A stretch of DNA of 64,000 nucleotides from Blepharisma stoltei. Lineage: Eukaryota; Ciliophora; Heterotrichea; Heterotrichida; Blepharismidae. Both the position numbers and the translations under genes were made by a program. Positions within the stretch are counted from its first letter, which is position 1. Each line of letters starts with the position of its first letter. Below the pieces are notes generated by a model. It was not told where the DNA came from. It saw nothing but the letters and a program-made list of their open reading frames with translations, and ran no database searches. Positions 43,859-54,508 of this stretch are shown here, in pieces. The stretch spans positions 372,001 to 436,000 of the forward strand of contig CAJZBQ010000047.1 in NCBI GenBank assembly GCA_914767885.1. The letters are read 5' to 3'.

Positions 43859-45835
43859 CTATTCATTACTATCTCCTCTTATTGACTCAATTTTAGCTCT
43901 TAATCGAGTTACCCTTGCTTCCATACCTGGCACTTCTATCAAAACTTGTTCTGCTTTTTTATAACAATTAATAGCAGCTTCTTTATCACCTTTTGAATTA
44001 TAAAGATCACCAAAAGAAACATATCCTACCCCAACCATGGTATCTTTATCTCCAACAGTGCGCAAATAGCCCTGCAAACCTTTTTCATAAAGCTCAGAAG
44101 CTTTATCCCACTCTTTTAATTCTTTATAAACATCTGCAAGTGCATAATAAAATACACCGATTCCTGGATCATTGTCACCAAATACTTGCTCTCTAGCGCT
44201 TATAGCTCTTTTATGCTCAGCTATTGCTTTATCATATTCTCCTTGAGCTCTATAAGCCTCACCCATGTGGCTAAAAACATCAGAATTTGCAAAATTGAAT
44301 GGACCTAATGCCTGGTTATTTATTTCGGTAGCCTTTTTATATGCATCAATGCTATCTTTCCATTTACCCCATATTTTATATGTAGCTCCCAAATTTATAT
44401 ATCTATCTGCTATTACTGGATGAATTCTCCCTATAATCTCGCATTGCAATTCAATGCCTCTCTTTGAAAATTCAACAGCTTCTGCGTATCTTTCCATGTC
44501 TCGGTACAAACAGCCAAGCCCACTTAAGCATGCTTCTAAAGTCATTTTATCATTATTCTCGCTTTCTAGTAAAGCTTTTGCTTGTAGGAGATATTCTTCA
44601 CCTTTTTCGTAATTTTTTAAGTCATAATAAGCCGATCCAAGATAGAAATAATTCATCGTAGCGCCATATGGGATCATTCCAAGGATCGACTTGATTGCCA
44701 GTGATTTTTGCGAACAATCTATTGATTTTTCAAGCTCACCGAAGTCATATGCTTCAGCTGATAAGCTATCATAGCATATGCTAGCCTCAAATGAATTTTG
44801 ATAAGGGACTTTTTTTAGCGCTTCTAAGCACTTTGCAAATAACTTTTTGGAGATCTCTACACCTCCATTAATTTTGAATCTTTTTCCCATTTCGTTATAA
44901 AACAATGCTATGTCTACACTATTCCTTCCCCTCAAATCTTCTGTAATTTTTGCTCCTTTTTCACAAGCTTCTTCTGCTTCTTTATCGTTTCCCAATTCTT
45001 TACATAATAATGCTAATCTCTTTACAGGCTCGATGTCGTACACCTTTAGAGTATCCCTTATATCAATAGCACTTTGCGCCCATCTTTTAGCTTCTGCCGG
45101 GTTTTTTATTTCCGCATACGATATAGAAAGTAGATTATCAATATTAGCAATTTCCATAGAAATTGGCCCAGAAAGATTTTCATATATTTTTCTACTTTTT
45201 TTATAATTGTCTATTGCAAGGCTATGCTTACTTTTTGACAAAGCAATATGGCCAGCATAAAGAAAATAATCTGCAGCACCTCCATCGGCGCTATTTACTT
45301 TTTGATTCATACAATGAGAAGCGGTGGCGAGTGCTTTTTCAGCTTTTTCAATATCATTATTCATGTAGTAAACTATTAATAAATCAGTTAACCTATAAGC
45401 TACTTCTGAACTTTGCTCTCCGTGCAGGCTTTTCTCGACTTTTAAAGCCTTTTCGTATCATTCAATTGCTTTTGGAAGTAATTTCATTTCTCGATAGCAA
45501 TTGCCTAGGTGAATAAATTGCTCCACGAGCTTGGGATATTCAGGACCTAAAATATTTTCAGCAATTTTGGCTGATTTTTCATGATATGTTGTAGATTCAT
45601 GTAGATTACCGCTTGCCCAAAAAGAAAGCCCAAGCTTATTATATAGAAACATTAAATCCGTCAAATTTTGATCTTTTTCAGCTTGAGCAATTTTTGACCT
45701 AAGCTCATCAATCGAATTTGGATTAAAAGAGTATTGTACAAACTGAAAGTTGTTTAAACCGCTTTGTGATTCGATGGAGTTTAAGAGGAGATTTCAAGGT
45801 GCGCCTTTGCTGATTTTACTCAACAAGAGCAACAT
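43859..45835 (-). CDS. TPR-repeat protein 3, uninterrupted
   Basis: 658 aa from ATG 45835 (MLLLLSKISKGAPWNLLLNSIES..) to TAA, with TGA=Trp codons but no intron or IES. Basic N-terminus like a mitochondrial presequence, then about twelve TPR units, e.g. YFYLGSAYYDLKNYEKGEEYLLQAKALLES and YYALADVYKELKEWDKASELYEKGLQGYL. About 85-90% similar by eye to TPR 4, with conserved flanks, so the pair arose by tandem duplication (unit about 2.35 kb). Confidence 0.88.
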
Positions 45836-46206
45836 TTTATTATATATTTATTAGAAGAAGCAACTTAGAGTCTAAGATTTTACAAATCATTAAAATTTAT
45901 CATAATTTTTAATTATTGTTTATATTGCTAACAGTATCCATTAGTCTCCACGTTCCTAATAAAATATATATTTTAAAATATCACAATTATTATCCTTATT
46001 GACAGCATGACAAACAATTAATCTATTTAATAGTTTAATATAAATATACCTAAATTTTTCTTATTATATCCAGCATAGTTTAAGCATTAATTGATATAAT
46101 ATATAAGTATTTGATAAAAAGCTAACTTAGTTTAATATAAAAATTCATTGCTACAATGAGCAATATAAAATAATTTATAATTTCTCGGGCGAATAATTTT
46201 ATTGGA
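45836..46206. other. spacer between TPR genes, part of the duplicated unit
   Basis: AT-rich. It resembles the spacers at 48184-48570 and 51371-51666 (shared GCCTCCACGTTCCTAATAAAAT, TATCCAGCATAGTTTAAGC and GCAATATAAAA..GGGCGAATAA), showing that the tandem duplication included flanks. Confidence 0.8.
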
Positions 46207-48183
46207 TTATTCATTACTATCTCGTCTTATTGACTCAATTTTAGATCTTAATCGAGTTACCCTTGCTTCCATACCTGGTATTTCTATCAAAACTTGTTCT
46301 GCTTTTTTATAACAATTAATAGCAGCTTCTTTATCCCCTTTTGAATTATAAAAATCACCAAAAGAAACATATCCTACCGCAACCATAGTATCTTTTTCTC
46401 CAACTGTGCGCAAATAGCTCTGCAACCCTTTTTCATAAAGCTCAGAAGCTTTATCCCACTCTTTTAAGTCTTTATAAACATCTGCAAATGCATAATAGAA
46501 TACACCGATTCCTGGGTCGTTGTTACCAAATTCTAGCTCTCTAGCGCTTATAGCTCTTTTATGTTCAGCTATTGCTTTATCAAATTCTCCTTGAGCTCTA
46601 TACACCTCAGCCATGTGACTAAAAACATCAGTATTTGCAAAATTGAATGGGCCTAATGCCTGATTATTTATTTCAATAGCCTTTTTATATGCATCAATGC
46701 TATCTTTCCATTTACCCCATAATTTATATGTAGCTCCCAAATTTATATACCTAGTTGCTATTTCTGGATGGATTCTCCCTTGAATTTCGCATGCTAATTC
46801 AATGCCTCTGCTGGAAAATTCCACAGCTTCTGCGTATCTTCCAATATCTCGGTACAAAAAGCCAAGCCCACTTCAGCATGCTTCTAAAGCATATTTATCA
46901 TCATTCTCGCTTTCTAGTAAATTTTTTGCTTTTAGAAGATATTCTTCACCTTTTTCGTAATTTTTTAAGTCATAATAAGCCGTTCCAAGATAGAAATAAT
47001 TTGTCTTAGCACCATATGGAATCATTCCAAGGATTGACTTGATTGCCAGTGATTTTTGCGAACAATCGATTGATTTTTCAAGCTCACCGAAGCGATATGC
47101 TTCAGCTGCTAAATTATCATAGCATATGGTAGCCTCATATGAATTTTGGTAAGGAACATTTTTTAGCGCTTCTAAGCATTTTGCAAATAACTTTTTTGAT
47201 ATCTCTACACCTCCATTAATTTTGAATTTATTCCCCATTTCATTATAAAAAAGAGCTATGTCTACACTATTCAATCCCCTCAAATCTTCTGCAATTTTTG
47301 CTCCTTTTTCACAAGCTTCTTCTGCTTCTTTATCGCTTCCCAATTCTTTACATAATAATGCTAATCTCTTTACAGGTTCCATGTCGTATACCTTTAGAGT
47401 ATCCCTTATACCAATAGTACTTTGCGCCCATCTTTTAGCTTCTGCCGGGTTTTTTATTTCCATGTACGCAATAGAAAGTAGATTATCAATAACGGCAATT
47501 TCCATAGTTATTGGCCCAGAAAGATTTTCATATATTTTTCTACTTTTTTTATAATTGTCTATTGCAAGGCTATGCTTACTTTTTGACAAAGCAATATGGC
47601 CAGCATAAAGAAAATAGACTGCAGCACCTCCATCGGCGCTATTTACTTTTTGATTCATATAATGAGAAGCGGTGGCGATTGCTTTTTCAGCTTTTTCAAT
47701 ATCATTATTCATGTGGTAAACTATTAATAAATCAATTAACGTATAAGCTACTTGTGAACTTTGTTCTCCGTACAGGTTTATCTCGATTTTTAAAGCCTTT
47801 TCGTATCATTCAATTGCTTTTGGAGGTACCTTCATTTCTCGATAGCAATGGCCTAAGTGAATAAATTGCTCTACGAGCATGGGATATTCAGAACCTGCAA
47901 TCTTTTCAGCAATTTTGGCAGATTTTTCATGATATGTTATAGATTCATGCAGCTTACCACTTGCCCAAAAAGAAAACCCAAGCTTATTATAAAAAATTAT
48001 TAAATCCCTCAAATTTTGATCTTTTTCAGCTTGAGCAATTTTTGACCTAAGTTCATCAATCGAATTTGAATTAAAAGAGTATTGTCTAAACTGAAAGTTG
48101 TTTAAACCGCATTGCGATTTGATGGATCTCAAGAGGAGTCTTCAAGGTGCACCTTTGCTGATTTTATTTAACAAGAACAGCAT
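46207..48183 (-). CDS. TPR-repeat protein 4, uninterrupted
   Basis: 658 aa from ATG 48183 (MLFLLNKISKGAPWRLLLRS..), exactly the codon count of TPR 3. TGA=Trp at the start (GAPW) and at ACWSGLGFLYRD. Same TPR register throughout; differences from TPR 3 are mostly conservative. No intron or IES. Confidence 0.88.
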
Positions 48184-48570
48184 TTTATTATATATTTACT
48201 AGAAGATGCAACTTAGCGCCTAAGATTTTATAAATTATTAAAATTTATCATAATTTTGAATCATTGTATATATTGCTTATACTATCAATTAGCCTCCACG
48301 TTCCTAATAAAATATAATATTTTGTACCATTTTTTAAATATCACAATTATTATCCTTTTGACGCATGGACAAGCCAATTGCATCTATTTAATAGTTTAAT
48401 ATAAAATATATCTAAATTGTTCTTATTATATCCAATATAGTTTAAACTATATTGGATATAATATGTAAGTATTTGATAAAAATCTAACTTTAATTTAATA
48501 TAAAATTTCATTGTTATAATAAGCAATATAAAAAAATTTATAATTTCTTGGGCGAATAAATCTTATTGAA

Positions 48571-51370
48571 TTATTCATTACTGTCTCCTCTTATTGACTC
48601 AATTTTAGATCTTAATTGAGTTACCCTTGCTTCCATACCTGGTATTTCTATCAAAACTTGTTCTTCTTTTTTATAACAATCAATAGCAGCTTCTTTATCC
48701 CCTTTTGAATTATAAAGATCACCAAAAGAAACATATCCTACCGCAACCATAGTATCTTTTTCTCCAACTGTGCGCAAATAGCTCTGCAACCCTTTTTCAT
48801 AAAGCTCAGAAGCTTTATCCCACTCTTTTAATTCTTTATAAACATCTGCAAGTGCATAATAGAATACACCAATTCCTGGGTCGTTGCTACCAAATTCTAG
48901 CTCTCTAGCGCTTATAGCTCTTTTATGTTCAGCTATTGCTTTATCAAATTCTCCTTGAACCCTATACACCTCAGCCATATGACTGAAAACATCAGTATTT
49001 GCAAAATTGAATGGGCCTAATGCCTGATTATTTATTTAAATAGCCTTTTCATATGTATCAATGCTATCTTTCCATTTACCCCATAATTTATATGTAGCTC
49101 CCAAATTTATATACCTAGTTGCTATTCCTGGATGGATTCTCCCTTCAATTTCGCATGCTAATTCAATGCCTCTATTTAAAAATTCAACAGCTTCTGCTTA
49201 TCTTCCCATATCTCGGTACAAACAGCCAAGCCCACTTAAGCATGCTTCTAAAGTCATTTTATCACTATTCTCGCTTTCTAGTAAATTTTTTGCTTTTAGA
49301 AGATATTCTTCACCTTTTTCGTAATTTTTTAAGTCATAATAAGCCGATCCAAGATAGAAATAATTCATCGTAGCGCCATATGGGATCATTCCAAGCATTG
49401 AATTGATTGTCAGCGATTTTTGCGAACAATCTATTGATTTTTCAAGCTCGCCGAAGCGATATGCTTTAACTGCTAAATCATCATAGCATGTGGTAACCTC
49501 ATATGAATTTTGATAAGAGACTTTTTTTAGGGCTTCTAAGCATTTTGCAAATAACTTTTTGGAGATCCCTACACCTCCATTAATTTCTAATTTTTTCCCC
49601 ATTTCATTATAAAAAAGAGCAATTTCTAAGCTATTCACTCCTTTATAAAATTGCGTAATTTTTGCTCCTTTTTCGCAAGCTTCTTCTGCTTCTTTATCGT
49701 TTCCCAAATCTTTACATAATAATGCTAATCTCTTTATAAGTTCGATGTCATATTCCTTTAAAGTATCCCTTATACCAATAGCACTTTGTGTAGGTGAAGC
49801 GGTTTTGCTGTTTCTGATTTTTATAACTGTAGAAAAATAGGGCAGCCCAACAAAAAACGTGAGGATTTAAGGAATTTTTTTAATGCTATAATAGACAGCG
49901 GGACAGGCAAAATCGCCAAAATTAGAGGGATAATTTTGGCAAAAAGGATTAGGCGATTTAATTTTTAATTTTTTTATTTACCCACCTCTTCAAAAATAAA
50001 CTTACTCTTACTAATAAGAAATATGAGATATTTTAGGATTTTCTGTTTTGAACTATATTATAGCGATTATAGCACATTTGGAGATATTTTAAATATTCTG
50101 TTTTTATCCTCATCCCTCTTCTCATTTCAAAAATAAACTTCTTATTCTGATAATAAGGAATTTTATATGATATTTGTTAATATTTTAAATAACCTATTTT
50201 TATTCAACTCCCTCAATCATTAAAAAATAAATTATTCTGTACTAAAAAATAAAAAATATTCCAAGGTGACATCTGCCTAATGAGAAATTGGGATTTAGCC
50301 CAGGCGGTAAAACACGAGGCTTAAGAGTCATGGAAGTCAAGATTATGTGTGCCAATTGATTTTCTGCTGAGGTGAATAGCGTTCTACCACCGCTTTAAGA
50401 ACGCAGAGTCGTAGGGGTGTGAATTTCCCGGGCCTATCAAAGAAGATTTCTTATTAATATTAGCATTAACTATTAGAAAAAACTAGGGAAAAAACCATTT
50501 AAGGTGTCTATTACAGTATTAAAAACAAATCCACAATCCACTTTTTTGTTAGGCTAATCTATTTTTTTGCAGGGATACGCAATCAGAGTTAGCCAACCCT
50601 TCACCCACTTTGCGCCCATCTTTTAGCTTCTGCCAGGTTTTTTATTTCCATATACGACATAGAAAGTAGATTATCAATATTAGCAATTTCCATCATAGCT
50701 GGCCCGAAAATATTTTCATATATTTTTCTACTTTTTTTATAATTGTCTATTGCAAGGCTATGCTTACTTTTTGATAAAGCAATATGGCCAGCATAAAGAA
50801 AATAGACTGCAGCACCTCCATCGGCGCTATTTACTTTTTGATTCATATAATGAGAAGCGGTGGCGATTGCTTTTTCAGCTTTTTCAATATCATTAATCTT
50901 GCGGTAAAGTTGTAATAAATCAGTTAATGTATTAGCTGCTTGTGAACTTTGTTCTCCGTACAGGTTTATCTCGATTTTTAAAGCCTTTTCGTATCATTCA
51001 ATTGCTTTTGGACGCCATTTTATTTCTCGATAACAATTGCCTAGGTGAATAAATTGGCCCACGAGCTTGGGATATTCAGAAGCTAAAATCTTTTCAGCAA
51101 TTTGGCTGATTTTTCATGATATGTTACAGATTCATGCAGATTGTCGCTTATCCAAAAATAAAACCCAAGCTTATTATATAGAAATATTAAATCCGTCAAA
51201 TTTTGATCTTTTTCAGCTTGAGCAATTTTTGACCTAAGTTCATCAATCGAACTTGGATTAGAAGAGTATTGTCTAAACTGAAAGTTTTTTAAACCGCCTT
51301 GTGATTCGATGGATCTCAAGAGATGTCTTCAAGGTCCACCTTTACTGGTTTTACTCAACAAGAGCAACAT
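48571..51370 (-). pseudogene. TPR-repeat gene 5, decayed copy with frameshift, two stops and an 0.8-kb insertion
   Basis: Clearly the fifth tandem copy (ATG at 51370, MLLLLSKTSKGGPWRHLLRS; stop TAA at 48571). Without the insertion between the CACTTTG repeats (49782-49788, 50606-50612) its length is one base less than TPR 3 and 4. One base is missing near 51100-51106 (AATTTGGC versus AATTTTGGC), shifting frame. TAA replaces a sense codon at 49198-49200 (where the paralogues have TAC) and at 49036-49038 (where they have GAA). None of these is repaired by any plausible TA excision I can see, so I call it a pseudogene; an assembly error would have to explain three separate lesions. Confidence 0.8.
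49789..50605. mobile_element. 0.8-kb insertion in TPR pseudogene, CACTTTG repeats and inverted ends
   Basis: Direct repeat CACTTTG on both sides. Ends are loosely inverted: GGTGAAGCGGTTTTGC at the left (49792) and GGTGAAGGGTTGGC in reverse at the right. The body has two to three diverged copies of a TCAAAAATAAACTTAYTCT unit (about 49993-50230) followed by a GC-richer segment (50270-50440). A DNA transposon with a 7-9 bp target duplication fits best. No transposase frame. Confidence 0.65.
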
Positions 51371-51666
51371 TTTATTATATGTTTATTAGAAGATGCAAAT
51401 TATTCTAGATTTTATAAATTATAAAAATTTATCATAATTTTTGAATTCTTGTTTATATTGCTAATACTATCAGTTAGCCTCCACGTTCCTAATAAAATAT
51501 AATATTTGTACCATTTTTTTAAATTTCGCAATTATTATCCTTTTGACGCATCGGCAAGGCAATTTCATCTATTCAATAATTTAATATAATATATAGCTAA
51601 ATTGTTCTTATTATATCCAGCATAGTTTAAGCATTAATTGATATAATATGTAAGTATTGAATAATA

Positions 51667-52963
51667 TTAATATAAATTCAGCTTAGTTGTTATTATTACC
51701 TTCATTGATTGGTCTAAACATGATAACACTGCTAATCCTAACCTATCTGCGCTCCAATCAAAACTTGCAACAGGCTGTGTGGATAAATCTCTTTGGTTCA
51801 GCATTGTCACACTCCCTGGCACACCTTTGGGGTTTCCATTCATATCCTGAACTGATCTTTGTGAAGGATAATTATATTTATATAGATTCAAGCTCCCATT
51901 TCCTCCTAAAGTCACAAAAAGATCACGATTCTGAGGCAGATGCTTTACTCCTCATACAGTAGCGCCATGGACTTTTTCAATTGCTTCAGCATACCCGCCT
52001 TCAGTTGCATTAAAAGTTCTTAAATCAAAAATGTGGAATTTTCCTTCAAGAGTTGTAGCTACAATTTTGTTCATCATTTGGTCTCTTCTGTCAAATTGAA
52101 GTCCACAAACCCCATTCTTTAAATTTGTGTCCCATTGCAAATAATTAGTTCTCAGATCAAATAGCTTGATGTCTCCATTATCATAGCCAGCTGCTAGCAT
52201 ACGTTCAGAGTCATTATATAGCTTAAGCGCCATAATAGATTGCTATAACTCAGCATAATAACGACAAGGGAAAATATGGTCTGGGGCACTTGCTTTCTTC
52301 AGCTAAGTCTTACTAGGCATCTTAAAACAACAAACAAATATTTGCCATTTTCGTTTTTGATTTTTCAAAAAAACTGGCAAGTACAAATTAATTTTAAAAT
52401 TTAAATGGACGGTCATAATCATCTAAAAAATTTTAGGGGTGATAGCAATTTCCAAAGCAAACAGCCCAGCAATCAGGCTTGATTTCTTCAGCGGGTTCTA
52501 ATGAAACAACTGGAGCCTCTTGTCTTATATCTCATACTTTCACACAGCCATCTCTGCCGCCAGTGACTAATTCAGGAGGGCCCATTCCACTGCCTCCAGC
52601 GCCTTCTAGGCTGTTTATCAAGCCTTCATGAGCTTTTACTTTATATACTTCTTGTTGAGTTTCTAGATCCAAAATCGTCAAATTCCCTGAAAAATCACCA
52701 ATTGCTATTTGGCGGTTAGTCAAAGAAGATGCTCCAAATGTCGCGCATTTATACCCACTACCTTTTGTGAACTCATGAAGAAGCCGAAGCTTGCCTTCAG
52801 TTTTTTGATCTAATTGAAAAAGCTGGAATATTCCTTTCATGCTAGGAGATTGGCCTAGTATCACAAATCGAGAGCTGCAAGGAATCCATTTGGTATCAAA
52901 AGGTGTGTAAGTGAGATTTCTATGGGCATGCTCGATTATTTGAGGCGCGTCGGTGGAATCCAT
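51667..52963 (-). CDS. WDR92: WD-repeat protein WDR92 / DNAAF10 (dynein assembly factor), one IES
   Basis: WD40 beta-propeller that works with R2TP-type co-chaperones to assemble axonemal dynein arms. ATG 52963; removing 52217-52442 gives 356 aa, essentially the human length (357). Signature segments: [132 protein letters not shown] and [18 protein letters not shown]=Trp at KVWDIRQ and TVWGV. Orthology is very secure. Confidence 0.95.
52217..52442. mobile_element. 226-bp TA-bounded IES in WDR92
   Basis: On the gene strand the left end is TATCACCCCTAAAATTTTT and the right end GGCGCTTAAGCTA. Excision gives [23 protein letters not shown], as in other WDR92 proteins, and shifts frame by +1. No obvious strong inverted repeats. 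Confidence 0.88.
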
Positions 52964-53127
52964 TTTTATGTAATGAATTTCAGCTGATTAATAATTTTCT
53001 ATTTTTCTTTTGATTAAATTTTCAGTTCAAATTCATAATTTTTCTCCGCTGAAAATACATTTCTTTATTTTTTACTTTAAATTAGTCAGTATTGTCGTAA
53101 ATTTAGATATTTCATTTTAACAGATTA

Positions 53128-54170
53128 ATGGACTCGGACTCTTCACTCCTTCTGGACAAATCTAGCCGCTATAATCAATCTTTACTTGTGAAACTTTCTG
53201 AATCAGTAAATTCCAAATAGGAAATTAAAAATAGCGAATTAACTGCTGCATGCTTAGCCCGGGATTCTGAGATTTTGAGGCTCGAAAATAAAATCTACGA
53301 ATTATCTTCGGCTCTTAAGAAATTAGAAAACGAAAAATCATTGCTTTTAGTCTCTGCGTCTACACAAACACAGGAGATTTTTGGGCCGCATCGCAATGAA
53401 AACTGCGAAAAAAATTCAAATGAAAAGAATTTGCTTATTTTGAAAATAAAGAGCTTACAGCCCTCCGTGAGCAAACAAAAAAATTTGCTCTGTTGATTTT
53501 TTTTGAGAAAATGTATATATAAACTTTCAGTAATTTTTTTTTCCAATTTAAAAATTTTCCATATATAAAAATTAATTCAATTTGTAAAATTTATATTTTA
53601 AAATGCAAGCTGTTTAAAATTAACAGAATAGCTATAGATTTCATTATAATAATTATCAATTATCTATCAAAATTATTTTTTTATAAAAAATTTTGTTCTC
53701 TCACGGAGGGTGGGTATTACCAAATAGGATTTTTCCAGTGGTTATTCACTCACGGAGGTGGGAAGTTAGAAAAATCCTTATTGGATTCTGAAGCCATGTG
53801 TGATGAATTAGAAGAAAAGCTGAGAGAAAAAGAAAAAGAAATAACGAAACTTAAATTGCAGATAAAAGAACAAGATTCAACTAATGAATCTTTATCTTAT
53901 GTAAAAGGAAACTCTACAGACAGATCATTAAAAAACAATAACGACTGGAAAGAAGGAACATCACCAAGGTCATTATCTCATAACGTAAAGTCAAAAAGTA
54001 CAAAAAAATTATCCGTACCTAAACTATCCCTCATCACAATAATCAATGCTCATAACTCAAACGTAAATTTGCTGAGTGCTTCGCCTAAAAACGAATGAAA
54101 AATGGGCTACTACTCCCCAATTTATAAAAGTTTGAGAAATTCGCCTGTGAAATTGGTACACAAGAATTAG
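53128..54170 (+). CDS. coiled-coil protein of unknown function, one intron and one family A IES
   Basis: ATG 53128; removing intron 53206-53220 and IES 53455-53765 gives 238 aa ending at TAG 54168. Two coiled-coil stretches: LTAACLARDSEILRLENKIYELSSALKKLENEKS and, after the IES, LLDSEAMCDELEEKLREKEKEITKLKLQIKEQD. The rest is Ser/Asn/Lys-rich and basic. TGA=Trp near the end (KNEWKMGYY). No family recognised; its neighbours in this window are ciliary proteins, but that is not evidence of function. Confidence 0.75.
53206..53220 (+). other. 15-nt intron in the coiled-coil gene
   Basis: GTAAATTCCAAATAG; contains an in-frame TAG. Removal gives ..VKLSESEIKNSELTA... Confidence 0.88.
53455..53765. 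mobile_element. family A MITE/IES in the coiled-coil gene
   Basis: 311 bp flanked by TTA (53455-53457, 53766-53768). Left CAGCCCTCCGTGAGCAAAC; right spaced GTTCTCTCACGGAGGG and TATTCACTCACGGAGG copies. Excision gives LKIKSLEKSLLDSEAM, keeping the heptad pattern. Confidence 0.9.
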
Positions 54171-54199
54171 TGTAAATCTCTCAGCTTAATATTTAATTA

Positions 54200-54377
54200 T
54201 ATCGTTATTTGCAGATTTTTGAACTTTACCACCTAAGTGTGAAATTTTTTTCCGCGTGTGAAAAGGTGTTTTTTCACGTGTGGAGCCCTTTTGATTTCAC
54301 ATGTGGAATCCTCTTTTCACACGCGGAAAAAATTTCACACTTAGGTGGTAAAGTTCAAAAATCTGCAAATAACGATA
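54200..54377. repeat. 178-bp near-perfect palindrome between two genes
   Basis: Left arm TATCGTTATTTGCAGATTTT.. (54200 on) and right arm ending ..AAAATCTGCAAATAACGATA (to 54377) pair over about 65 nt. The loop contains a further inverted motif (TTTTCACGTGTGG / TTTCACATGTGG). Either a hairpin MITE/IES with TA at both ends, or a structured regulatory region; it lies 130 bp before ULK4. Confidence 0.9.
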
Positions 54378-54508
54378 CTGATAACTGATTTTTAATTCTG
54401 AAATAAATAATTTTCATCAATCTTTACTCACTTCATATCAAATTCAAAATTCTAAGACTACACCTTGCCACTCCTAATTTCATATTACTTACCAAAAATG
54501 CAATTAAA

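Noticed and set aside
43859-48183. Tandem TPR genes 3 and 4 as an assembly duplication
   Set aside because: They differ at many codons and in their spacers, so they are real paralogues and not one locus assembled twice.
50270-50440. Candidate tRNA gene
   Set aside because: Only an A-box-like stretch is convincing; I could not pair an acceptor stem or find a T-arm. Kept as a finding, not as an RNA gene.
49789-50605. Treating the TPR 5 insertion as an IES that would rescue the gene
   Set aside because: Even after removal the frameshift near 51100 and stops at 49198 and 49036 remain.
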